Shown: piece by piece, positions 16,630-27,000 of the stretch
How positions within the stretch are numbered: the stretch's first letter is position 1
Layout of the letters: each line of letters opens with the position of its first letter
Assembly: GCA_012515885.1 (NCBI GenBank)
Contig: JAAYXN010000059.1
Location: forward strand, 1 to 32,526
From: Rhodococcus sp. (in: high G+C Gram-positive bacteria)
GTDB taxonomy: Bacteria; Actinomycetota; Actinomycetes; Mycobacteriales; Mycobacteriaceae
Length of the DNA stretch: 32,526 bases
Reading direction: 5' to 3'
The notes under the pieces: model-generated
Database searches by the model: none
Seen by the model: only the letters and a program-made list of their open reading frames with translations
Told to the model about the DNA's origin: nothing
Program-made: the position numbers and the translations under genes

Positions 16630-17340
16630 TTGACCTCGAATCACGCCAACGATCGCCTTGCTGTGGTCATCTGCTGCTACACATCTGACCGTCTCCCCAC
16701 CCTCACCCAGGGCATCGACGCTGCACGGTCACAGCTCGCTAGCGGCGATGAGCTGATCGTCGTCGTTGATCACAACGACGACCTCCTTGCTCAACTCACC
16801 GCTCAGCTACCGGCGAGCGACCGCGTCATCGCGAACACGCACACCCGCGGTCTGTCCGGTGCGCGCAACAGTGGCGCCGACGCGGCGTCCGCCGAGGTCC
16901 TCGTGTACCTCGACGACGACGCCGTGCTGCGTGACGGTTCGCTTGATGCCATTCGTGCCGCATTTGCTCGCCCCACCACCGTTGCTATTGGCGGCGCCGT
17001 GCATCCGCGCTGGGAAACCCACTTCGCTCCGTCGTGGTTCCCGGAAGAGTTCGGGCTTTCATCGCGAGCCGGAAGGTTGCGGCAATGTCTTCGTATTTGC
17101 GGTCTTCGTCCCACGGCCGGTCACCGAGTATGTCGCGGCGGAACAGCTTGGTGCAGGGATACGCCTTTGCGTCCCCCCGCAGAAGCAATCGCGCGAACTC
17201 TTGACCGGACAGCGAGTGCGTGGGATACGACGGTTCGTCGACACCCAACACGACGCCGTCTTCGTCGACGCGGTGGGTGCGGCACACCGCAAAGTCCGCG
17301 CCGTCGCCGTCCTCAAGCGCACCCGCCAACTTTTCAATGA
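16630..17340 (+). pseudogene. Family 2 glycosyltransferase, 3' half missing
   Basis: The first ~141 residues are a clear GT-A glycosyltransferase of family 2: LAVVICCYTSDRLPTL, ELIVVVDHNDD, TRGLSGARNSG, VLVYLDDDAV (DXD motif) and GGAVHPRWE, ending at PSWFPEEF. After base ~17053 the frame reads antisense through another glycosyltransferase, giving ~95 Arg-rich meaningless residues before a chance stop. The catalytic C-terminal part is therefore lost. Start TTG 16630 has GGAG close upstream and gives the right N-terminus; the longer frame from 16555 would begin inside the iron box. Iron-controlled expression is likely from the box. The native gene probably made a nucleotide-sugar-dependent transferase of ~300 residues. 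Confidence 0.8.
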
Positions 17341-17680
17341 ACTGCGCGTCAGCAACGTCGTCGGCGTCGAGGAACCAGATGAGTTCCCCCGTCGCGGCGG
17401 CTAGTCCTGAGTTGCGTGCTGGTCCCGGTCCACGGTTAACAGGGTGCGTGACGACGTGGTACTTGATGTGGCGCTCGTCTAAGAAGGCGCACGCAATCGA
17501 GATCGACTCGTCGCCGCCGCAATCGTCGACGAGGATGATTTCGTCGACGCTTCGCGTTTGGTCCAGCACTGATTGCAACGTCGCGCTCACGTAGGGGATG
17601 CAGCGGTAGACGGGGATGATGACGCTAACGCGATTTCCGCGACCGTCGCTGCCGTGTCCTTTCTCCCTGCGGATCGTCAC
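16985..17680 (-). pseudogene. Family 2 glycosyltransferase, 3' end missing
   Basis: About 208 native residues: VSVIIPVYRCIPYVSATLQSV, EIILVDDCGGDES, NRGPGPARNSGLA, LIWFLDADDV (DXD motif), CTKLFRRDIL, and KYEDIAATFRLAMKA. Family members would continue with a C-terminal acceptor-binding part, but after base ~17056 the frame enters antisense of the plus-strand glycosyltransferase and stops 23 residues later. GTG start at 17680 overlaps the stop of the upstream EEP gene (GTGA), so it is the last member of the NRPS-led operon. The order DXD then YED suggests the catalytic core is complete, so partial activity cannot be excluded. Confidence 0.8.
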
Positions 17681-18657
17681 GGGTTACTCGCTTCTGTGGC
17701 CCCCGCTGTCGTGAATACTGCAAAGAGCCCGTGATGATCTGAGCCGGGAAGATCGACGACGTTGAACTCCTGCACGGTTAAGCCGCGGATGATCATCCGA
17801 TCGATCCCCACAAGCGCGGGGTACCACGTGTTTGCCGGGTACGAAGGTGTGATTCCGGCCCCCACACGCTCGGCGACGTCGTCGAATCCGTCGGTGAGGA
17901 ACGTCCGATACCGGGTGTGTGAGTACGTCGAATTGAAGTCTCCGCTGACGAGGACCGGCACCTCCGGGTCCTGTGCGGCGCGGCTATGAACGGCCTCGCG
18001 TAGGCGTTCCATTTCGTCGGCCCACCGCCACGCGGGTTCGGGGTAGGGCGCTCTCGGGTGCACCGCGAACAGCGCCAGTTGTTCGCTGTCAGATACTTCG
18101 ACAGTCGCAGACAGGTTGGCCATTGCAAAGTGCGGCAACAAGTGTTCGTCGCTGAGCGGGAACTTCGAGTAGATCCCGGTGCCGCCGCCCCCATCAGGTT
18201 TGGGGACGAGGAACTGCTCGGGTAACAACTGGTCGATACCTTCATCAGCGAGCCGCTGCACCGCGTCGTCGGTGAGTTCTTCAATGGTCAAGATGTCGAC
18301 ATCGCGGCGAGAAATCTGCTGAACCAAATCCGCTGCGTCGGATTCGCCGAGCATGATGTTCGCTTGCAGCACACGCAGGGTTGTTCCCTCCCCGGGCTCG
18401 TCCAGGCTGCCCACATACAGGGGAGCCTGCGTCGCCATCGCGGCGGCAACCACGACGGTTGCCACTGCCGCAATCACCCACTTTCGAGCGAGAAGCAGGA
18501 TGACGATGCCTACGACTCCGACAACGACGAGGAGTGGGACGAACGACGACGCCAGGATCAGGATGTTGCTTTCGGGCCCGACGTAGTGCGTCACCACGCC
18601 GAGCACCGAAACACCAACCGCGATATAGGCAATCGCGAGGAAGAACTTACGGATCAC
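17677..18657 (-). CDS. Membrane-anchored endonuclease/exonuclease/phosphatase family protein
   Basis: A 326-residue protein. Three hydrophobic segments (FFLAIAYIAVGVSVLGVV, ILASSFVPLLVVVGVVGIVILL, WVIAAVATVVVAAAMAT; residues ~5-85) precede an EEP (DNase I-like) domain facing outward. Its metal and catalytic motifs are visible: LQANIML (Asn), IEEL (Glu), VHPRAP (His), SGDFNST (Asp/Asn) and the terminal GSDHHGLFAV. Such proteins may cleave phosphodiesters or phosphoesters; the substrate is unknown. GTG start at 18657 overlaps the MFS stop, and its own stop overlaps the next start, so it belongs to the siderophore operon by layout. Confidence 0.85.
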   Translation of the reverse strand: MIRKFFLAIAYIAVGVSVLGVVTHYVGPESNILILASSFVPLLVVVGVVGIVILLLARKWVIAAVATVVVAAAMATQAPLYVGSLDEPGEGTTLRVLQANIMLGESDAADLVQQISRRDVDILTIEELTDDAVQRLADEGIDQLLPEQFLVPKPDGGGGTGIYSKFPLSDEHLLPHFAMANLSATVEVSDSEQLALFAVHPRAPYPEPAWRWADEMERLREAVHSRAAQDPEVPVLVSGDFNSTYSHTRYRTFLTDGFDDVAERVGAGITPSYPANTWYPALVGIDRMIIRGLTVQEFNVVDLPGSDHHGLFAVFTTAGATEASNP

Positions 18658-20012
18658 CTCTCGGCCAGCTCCGCTCCAGAATCGCTACCGGAATGAGGTT
18701 CGCCGTCGACGACGATGGGGGTGGTCTCCCCCGATACTCGGCGCAACCCGCCCGCGAACGCCAGCAAGATCAGCGACAGCACGAAGCCGCTCAGGCTGTA
18801 GTAGATGACGGCGTCGGCGGCCGAGAAGATTGAGCCGAACGCGCCAGCAATAACGGCGCCGACGGCGAGGCCACCAGCTTGCTGAGCAGAAAACAGACCG
18901 TTGACCCGGCCCAGCATCGAGGTGGGTGTGTGGATTTGTAGCAGCGAGAACCGCAGCACTTCCTGCACCGAACTCAGTGCGCCGGCAAGGACGAGGAAGA
19001 CGAACGCGACAGCGATGGCCGCGACAGCGCCCACCGCGGCCTGCACTAGGAACGCTAATGCACCTGCGACCAGCAGGACCATGCCTGGCCGCGCCGAGCG
19101 TGTGAGCCAACCGCTCGTCACCGTCGCGACGACAGCGCCGACCGCCATGGCCGCGTACAACATTCCCGCTGCGCGCGAGTCGCCACCGAACTGCTGGTCG
19201 ACCAGTGCGGGAACAAGCACGAGGACACCGCCGCCGAGCATCGCGATAATGCCTGATGCCATCACGCCGCCGACGACTCGTGAGCGAAGCAGCAGATCGC
19301 CGACTGTTTCTTCGCGAGCCTGCTCGCCTGCGGCCGCCGACGACTTGTCGCTGTCACGTTGCTCCCCATCATGTTGCTCGCCGTCATGTTTGGGGGGCAG
19401 TAGCGGAGGCAAGCCGTACAGCAGGGCGATCGTGATGGCAGTGCCGATTGCCGCGATCCAGTAGTTCCATGCCACCGACGCGGCAGCGATCACCATTCCG
19501 CCGAGGGCCGGTGAGACGACGGCACCGGCCCGGGCGCCCAGAACATTCAGTGCACCCGCACCAACCAACTGGTCTTTCGGGATGAGCGCGGGGATGACGG
19601 CGAGGAGCGCCGCCACACTAATCGAACCGATCAGCCCGTTGATGAACGCGAGAACAAAGATCGCGATCACCGACGGTGAGTCGAGCATGGCGTTGACCGC
19701 CAAACCCACGAAGGTGATGCCGGATACTGTGCGCGCAAACAGGATCAGGAGACGACGGTCGTAGCGGTCGGCGAGCCCACCACCAACGATCATGCCGACG
19801 ATGGCGGCGCCACCTTCGACTGCCGCGACCAAACCAACGAGGAACGATGACTCTGTGAGCGCGTACATCTGGATCGGCACACCCACCATGAGCATGCCGA
19901 TACCGAAGATGGAGATTGTGCGTGCAATGAACACCCTGCGGAACGGCGCACTTTCGCGCAGTGGCCGCAGGTCCATCAGTATCCGGCTATCAGCCTTCGA
20001 ACTTTCCGGCAT
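18654..20012 (-). CDS. MFS exporter, EntS-like (siderophore export)
   Basis: A 452-residue major facilitator protein with about 12 membrane segments. The N-terminal half has RRVFIARTISIFGIGMLMVGVP and the MFS motif A-like GGGLADRYDRRLL near residue 75. A charged cytoplasmic loop (KHDGEQHDGEQRDSD) lies between the halves and contains a 15-base tandem duplication. The protein fits the EntS/enterobactin-exporter-like group, which fits its position after an NRPS and a FecB-like protein. ATG at 20012 follows the preceding TGA by one base; an upstream in-frame start lies inside the lipoprotein gene and is less likely. Export of the NRPS product is inferred from context. Confidence 0.85.
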   Translation of the reverse strand: MPESSKADSRILMDLRPLRESAPFRRVFIARTISIFGIGMLMVGVPIQMYALTESSFLVGLVAAVEGGAAIVGMIVGGGLADRYDRRLLILFARTVSGITFVGLAVNAMLDSPSVIAIFVLAFINGLIGSISVAALLAVIPALIPKDQLVGAGALNVLGARAGAVVSPALGGMVIAAASVAWNYWIAAIGTAITIALLYGLPPLLPPKHDGEQHDGEQRDSDKSSAAAGEQAREETVGDLLLRSRVVGGVMASGIIAMLGGGVLVLVPALVDQQFGGDSRAAGMLYAAMAVGAVVATVTSGWLTRSARPGMVLLVAGALAFLVQAAVGAVAAIAVAFVFLVLAGALSSVQEVLRFSLLQIHTPTSMLGRVNGLFSAQQAGGLAVGAVIAGAFGSIFSAADAVIYYSLSGFVLSLILLAFAGGLRRVSGETTPIVVDGEPHSGSDSGAELAER

Positions 20013-20013
20013 A

Positions 20014-21087
20014 TCAGCGTGCCGAGCCCTTCTCGATCGCCTCAGCGATCTCCGGTGCAACCTGATCGGTCGCCCAATCCAGGGACAGCGCTGACGGGAA
20101 GCCCACCGCGTTGGGGCGTCCGGTGTTGCGGGCCAGCGACACGACAGCGCCAGCCTGGACGGCGGGCAGCTGGTTCCATGCTTCGAACTTGGTCAGGTAT
20201 TCGAGGTCACCGGTCGGTGAGACGACGACGAGGACGTCCGCGTCGAGATCACCGATGTTTTCGTACGACAGCAGTCCGCGGCCGTCGGGATCGACAGGCA
20301 GCGTGGTGGCGTAGGGGCTCAGCGTCAAACCGAGTGAGCTGAGGAACTGTCCGATACCGCGCTCATCGGAGGCGAGGACAGCGAGCTGGCCGCCGCCCAT
20401 GTCACCGATGATGGCGTTGTAGGTCTTGCCCTCGAACTCGGGGTGCGCCTGCTTCGCTTCTTGAAGGCTTGCGTCGGCCTGCGCGATGACTTCTTCAGCC
20501 TTCTCCGGGATACCGAGAGCTTCGGCGACCTTGCGTGTCGAGTCCTGCCACGGCTCACCGTTGGCCTGAGTGTCGAAGTGCACGACGGGGATCTGCGGGT
20601 TCAGCTGGTCAAACGAGGTCTGATCCAGGCCCCAGAATCCGGTCGAGACGATGATGTCCGGTTCAAGCGCAACGATGTTTTCGGTCACTGATCCCAGGCC
20701 CGCATCGAGCTGCAGGAGTTCCGGGGTGGCCGATCCGAGGTCCTTGAGGGCCTGCTCTTCCCACGGCCACACGCCGGTGTTGTTGGTGGCAGCGAGGTTC
20801 TGGCGGTCCACGGGCAGCGCGATGGGTGTCACGCCGAGCGAGAGCAGAATGTCTGCGTCCTGCGGGGACAGCGGCAGCGCCCGTACCGGCGGTGCCTCGA
20901 CCGTCGCCTCACCGAACTTGCCGGTGAGGGTCACCGGGAAGGCGTCGGCGTTGGCCGATACCGGTGCGGACGTGTTGTCGGCGTCATCGTTCGAGCTGCA
21001 CGCACTGACACCCACAACTAGCGCTGCAGCCGCGAGGGCGGCCCCCAACCTGATCCGGCCCTTGCGGGTCCACTGCAGTTTCATCAT
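20014..21087 (-). CDS. FecB-like iron-siderophore-binding lipoprotein
   Basis: A 357-residue periplasmic-binding-type lipoprotein of the FecB/FepB/FhuD family. It has a signal peptide (LGAALAAAALVVG) and lipobox VSAC around residue 30. A first lobe (GEATVEAPPVRALPLSPQDADILLSLGVTPIALP, split) and helical backbone precede EPDIIVSTGFWGLDQTSFDQL and a second lobe with NAIIGDMGGGQLAVLASDERGIGQFL. These match substrate-binding proteins for ferric siderophores, feeding an ABC importer not seen here. ATG at 21087 overlaps the NRPS stop (ATGA) and has AGAGGA upstream. Co-expression with the NRPS suggests it binds the NRPS product. Confidence 0.92.
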   Translation of the reverse strand: MMKLQWTRKGRIRLGAALAAAALVVGVSACSSNDDADNTSAPVSANADAFPVTLTGKFGEATVEAPPVRALPLSPQDADILLSLGVTPIALPVDRQNLAATNNTGVWPWEEQALKDLGSATPELLQLDAGLGSVTENIVALEPDIIVSTGFWGLDQTSFDQLNPQIPVVHFDTQANGEPWQDSTRKVAEALGIPEKAEEVIAQADASLQEAKQAHPEFEGKTYNAIIGDMGGGQLAVLASDERGIGQFLSSLGLTLSPYATTLPVDPDGRGLLSYENIGDLDADVLVVVSPTGDLEYLTKFEAWNQLPAVQAGAVVSLARNTGRPNAVGFPSALSLDWATDQVAPEIAEAIEKGSAR

Positions 21088-24000
21088 GATCCTCTCGTTG
21101 TGCTCTCGAACGTCTGACTTGAAGATTCCATGTGCGTCGCCAATTCTGCGATGGATTGCGCCGCAAACACCGCTGCCGCGGTGGTGTCGAAGCCTGCCTC
21201 GCGGACCTTCCGCAGCAGCGCCATCACGCCGATGCTGTCGAGTCCTAGCGAGAAGACGTCGTCGTCAGCTCCGACTTGATCCACACCCAAAACCTGCGCG
21301 ATCGCATCGCACAGCACCTGTTCTGCGGGCGTCGACGGTTCACGATAAGCCGTCAGGTCGAGTTCTGGGCGTGGCAGCGCACGGCGGTCAACCTTGCCGT
21401 TGGCTGATGTCGGGATTGCTGCCAGGACGGTGATCGTTGCCGGAACCATGTAGTCGGGCAGAAGCGTGCGCAGGTCTGAGCGCAGCGCATCGAGGCTGAA
21501 TGTGCCCTGGTCCGCGGGCACCACGTAGGCGCATAGTGCTGTGGGTGCACCCAGATCTGTCCGGGCGATGACGACCGCGTCTTGGATGTCGGCGCGGGCG
21601 AGGAGTGTCGCCTCAATTTCGGCGGGCTCCACCCTGTGTCCACGAATCTTGACCTGGTCATCGCCGCGGCCGCGGTACGCAATGGTGCCGTCTGGCAGCC
21701 ACCGAGCGCGGTCCCCGGTGCGGTACATGCGGGTTCCGTCGCTGTCCGCCACGAAACGTGTTGCGGTCAAAGCTGATTCGCCGCGGTATCCGCGTGCGAG
21801 TCCTTCGCCGGACAGGTACAGCTCGCCGGTCACACCGACCGGTACTGGCTGTAGCCAGCGGTCGAGGATGCGCGCCGCGGTGCCTGCGACAGGGCCGCCG
21901 GCCACCGGCTGCGCGGACTGCGACGTGCGGGCCACCAGTGCATCGACGGTGCTTTCGCTGGGTCCGTACAGGTTGAACGCCAGTGTCCCGCGGGTGGCAG
22001 CCAACCCGTTCAACCGGTCCCACAGCGGACCCGCGACGGCCTCGCCGCCGAATCCGAGTGTCGTCGGCCCCTCGTCGCCCACGAGTCCCGCATCGAGCAG
22101 CTGGGTCAGGTGTGATGGAGTGACTTCCAGGAAGTCCCAGCGTTGACGGTGTGCCTGCGCCACCATCTGCACGGGATCGCGGCGGGTGTCCTCATTGACC
22201 AGGTACAGCGTGTGCCCATCGAGCAGCCACAACTGCGGCTGCCAGGACGCATCGAACGCGAAAGACCACGCGTGCCCGACGTGCAGGTGGTCACGGCCAG
22301 CCTGCGCTGTCGTCGGCTGGTAGAGGTCCGCGCGGTGACTGTGCCACAGCGCGACGAGGCCACGATGCACTGCCTCCACAGCTTTCGGTGTGCCTGTGGA
22401 ACCTGACGTAAACACCACATACGCGGGGTGCTCCGCGAGCAGCGGAGCCTTCCGATCGGTATCGGTCAGCGGCGCATCCGAGTAGGCAGCAAGCGCATCG
22501 TCGAACGTCGGGTCATCAAGAACAACCACGTGACCGCGATACGTGCCTGGAAGCGCTGACGCTGTCGATTCTGTAGTGAGAACAACCGTGGGCTGCGCGG
22601 TCTCCAGGATCGTTTCGATGCGCGCCGTCGGGGTCGCCGGATCGATCGCGACGTAGGCGCCGCCCGCCGTCATGACACCGAAGATCGCGGACAGTGCGTG
22701 TGTCGTACGCGGCAGCAGCAAGGCGACCGGAACTTCCGGGCCGACGCCTTGAGCCACAAGGTGGCGCGCGAGGCGACGCACCCGGCTTGCCAGTTCGGTA
22801 AACGACCACTCCCGCTCGCCATCAACGACGGCGACTCGATCGGGGTACTGCTCGGCAGCGTGATCGAACAGGTCTACCGCAGTGTTCGCGGCGCCGCTGA
22901 TCCCTGGCCGCGACGACGCCGTGTCGATGAGCTGGCGATCCTGCACTGGAATAGCCGACAGCTGCGAAAGCCGTTCGGTCGGTGCAGCGTTCGCGAGCTG
23001 ACCAAGAAGTACGGTCAGTCCATCGGCGAGGCGCTGTACAGTCTCGCGATCGAACAGATCGCTGCTGTATTCAATGACGCCAACCACGACATCAGCGCTC
23101 TCGCCTGCGTCAGCACCAGCGAGCCCGGTGTATTCGACGAAGTCGAAAGACAAGTCGAACTTTGACGTATCCGGCTCGATCGGCTGCGGCGTGATGCCGC
23201 CGCCAAGCAACTGGGTCGGATCAGGCTGTGTCAGATACACAATCATCGTCTGGAACAGCGGATGCACCGAGCGCACACCGGCCCGTCGACCTGACACAGC
23301 GTCAACGACCTGGTCGAACGGCACATCCTGGTTCTCGAACGCAGCGAAGTCGGTGGCCCGCACGCGGTCCAGTAACTGTGCGACCGTCGGGTCGCCAGAG
23401 AGATCCGCGCGCAGCACAAGCGTGTTGAGGAAGAAGCCCACCAACGGCTCCAGGCTCGCATCGCGTCGACCGGAGACCGGTGTGCCCAACGGAATGTCTT
23501 CCCCGGCACCAGATTTGCTGAGAAGCGCCGCGACAGCAGCGTGCATGAGCATGAACATGCTCACCCCATGATCGGCGGCAAGTGCCCGCAAACCACGCAG
23601 CGTAGGTGCATCGACGCCCAGCGGGACAGCGCCACCACGATAGGTGAACCGGGCCGGACGAGACCGATCAGTGGGTAGTTCAATCACGTCAGGAAGGTCC
23701 GCGAGCGCACTCTTCCAGTAGTCGAGCTGACCGGTCGCCAACTCACTCGGAGCACCCGCGTCGCCGAGGATCTCACGCTGCCACAGCGCATAATCCGCGT
23801 ACTGAACATCGAGTGGCTCCCACGCCGGGCTCTGCCCCACCTGCCGCAAACCATAAGCGGTAGCGAGGTCCGTGAGCAGCGCCGACGTCGACCACTCATC
23901 CACCGCAATATGGTGAATGACCAGGGCAACGACGGTGTCATTGCTCGCGTCCCGCTCGGTGTCATTGCTCGCGTCCCGCTCAGTATCGCCCTCTACGGAG

Positions 24001-27000
24001 AACAGGCTGACCCGCACAGGCACTTCGAACTGCAGATCGAAGCGGTGGCGAGTGGCCTCACGCAGCGCCGCGGTGAGGTCGGCTTCCGCAATCGTCTGAG
24101 TCGAGACATCGACACGCACCTGGTCGGTGGGCACGATGACCTGGACGGGCTCACCATCGGGGCCTGCCGGGTAGATGGTGCGCAGCGCCTCGTGGCGAGC
24201 AAGCAGGTCACCGATAGCCGCGGCAAACGCGTCAGCGTCGACGCCGCCCGCAACGCGCCACGAGATCGGCACGTTGTACACGCCAGCGCCCCCCGCTACC
24301 GCAGTGTCAGCAGATACGGCGGCATCGGCTGAGGCCGCAGCTCCGAGTTGTTCCACGAGCCACATGCGTCGCTGCGCTGCCGAAACGGGGATGCCTTCGC
24401 CGGACTCGGGTCGCTCGTAGCGGGTCAGCGGCGGCAGTGCGGTGCCGATCGCTCTGGTTCCCAGGACGATAGCAAGGGCGGCCGGTGTGGGGGACTCGAA
24501 AATATCCCGTACACCGAGGTCAACGCCCCATTCCCGCTTGATCGCATTGACCAGGCGGATCGCGGACAGTGAATGCCCGCCAAGCGCGAAGAAGCTGTCG
24601 TCGGGGCCGACGCTGTTGCCGTCTTCGCTATCGGCGAGTACGCCAGCGAACAGTGCGCACAGGCGAGCTTCCGTCTCAGTGGACGGTTCCCGCTGGGCGC
24701 GTGCTGAGGTGTCCGGGGTGGGCAGTCGGCGACGATCCAGTTTGCCGTTGGGGCTCACCGGGATCTCGTTGATTTCCATAATCACTGACGGCACCAGGTG
24801 GTCCGGAATCGCACCGATCAGTGCACTGCGTACCGCAGCGGTGTCGAATGCGCTGCGTACCGCGGCGGTATCGAATGCGGTGGCGTCCGCTGCCGCCACG
24901 ACGTAGCCAACAAGGATGGGTCCGGTTTCGGCGTTGTGAACCGAGACGGCAGCACGGGAAACACCGGGAGCTGCTTCCAGGTAGCCGGTGACCTCACCCA
25001 GTTCAATGCGCATACCGCGGATCTTGACCTGGTCGTCGGCGCGGCCGAGGAAGTCGAGTTCACCGCGTGCATTCCAGCGTGCGACGTCGCCGGTGCGGTA
25101 CAGGCGTGATGCGGCGTCGCCAAACGGATCGGCAACGAATCGCTCCGAGGTGAGCGCGGAACGACCCAGGTAGCCGTCGGCGACCTGAATGCCGCCGATG
25201 TAGAGGTCACCGGAGACGCCTTGCGGGACGGGCCGCAACCGCGCATCGAGGACATACATCTGGACGCCTTCACCGACGCGCCCGATGGTGGGCGCGCTGT
25301 CGCTGTGGCTCACGTCAGCTGCGAGGGTCACTTCGACCGCCGCTTCGGTGGGGCCGTACAGGTTGTCCAAACGCACCTGTGGCAACCGCTGTGCGACCCG
25401 ACGCGCTGTCGATGCCCCCAGCGCTTCACCGCTGGCGACGATGCGCCGCAGCGAGGTCAGGTTCTCTGGTGTAGCGAGCGCCTCATCCAACATCGACGGG
25501 ACAAAGTGTGCGATGGTGACGGCGTGGTCGCGGATGAGTGCGCCTACTTCGGCCGGATCACGGTGCGCCTGCGGGCCAGCGACGATGGCGGTGGCGCCGT
25601 GCAGGAACGGCCAGAACAGTTCCCAGACGGAGACGTCGAAGCTGGCCGGGGTCTTGACGATGATCCGGTCGGCGTCGGTGATCGCGTCGTCGGCCTGCAC
25701 CCAGTCGAGTCGGTTGGTGACGCTGCGATGCGCGACGACGACGCCCTTGGGGTTGCCGGTGGAGCCGGACGTATAGATCACGTAGAGCGGATGCGCTGTG
25801 GTGACTGCTCCCCCACGCTCAGCATCGGTGATCGCGGCCGTGTCACTGCTGGTGATCGCGGCCGCTGTTTCCGGGTCGTCGAGAACGATGACTGAGCTGG
25901 CGGTGTCAGGTAGCTCGACTCCGGTGGCAGTCAGTACCGATGCGGGCTTCGCGTCGGTGAGTAGGTACTCAATTCGGCTCTGCGGCAATGTTGTATCGAT
26001 CGGCAGGTACGCGGCGCCCAACTGCACGGCGGCGTGAATGGCCACGATCTGGTCGATCGAGCGGGGAACGGCGATGGCAACAATGTCACCGGAGCGGGTT
26101 CCCTGCGCCGCCAAGTACCGCGCTATCTGCGCGGTGCGTGCAGCGAGTTCGCGGTAGGACAGTTCGACGCGCTCGCCCGAGAGCGTGGCGCCGACCAGCG
26201 CGGTCGCCTCGGGTGTGCGCTGCGCGGCAGCGCGCAGCGCCTCACCCACAGTGGAGGCAGAAATCGACTGCTGCGGAGCGGTATTCGCGATTGCGGGACC
26301 ACCGTCTCCGAGCGCCAAGGCCGCGCTGGCTGCGGCGTCAGAGAGCACGGTCAATTCATCGATGCGTGCCTGTTCACCCGCACCGCAGGCGCCCAACAGC
26401 TGAACGAGAGCGTCGGCAAGTGACTGTGCTGTCGCCTCGTCGAACAGATCAGTCGCGTACTCGACGTTGATCGAAATCTCGCCGGTGTCCGGCGCGTCGA
26501 CGTAGGTGATCGTGAGATCAAACTTGGCGCGCACATTCGACAGCGGCTCCCACTCGGTGGGGATGCCGAGGAAATCAGGCAGCACAGCGGGGCGCTGCAG
26601 GTAGCTGAGCATGACCTGGAACAGCGGGTTCCGGCCGTCAACACGTGCAGGCGCCAGCTTTTCTACGAGAAGCTGGAACGGCAGCTCTTGATGCTCCATC
26701 GCTTTGAGGTCAGCGTCGCGCACACGCTCGACAAGCTCACCGAAGGTGGGGTTGCCGGACACGTCGGTGCGCAGTACCACGGTGTTGACGAAGAAGCCCA
26801 CCAAATCGTCGAGGGCACTGTCGCTGCGTCCCGATGCGGGCGAGCCGACGACGATGTCCTCCCCTGCTCCGAACCGAGACAGGGCCGCGGCAGTGGCTGC
26901 GTGCAGAACCATGAAGGGGCTCGCGCCGTGGGCGTCCGCAATCGTTCGCAGCGCATTACCGACATGGGGATCGACGGTGGCGCGCACTGTTCCGGCATTG

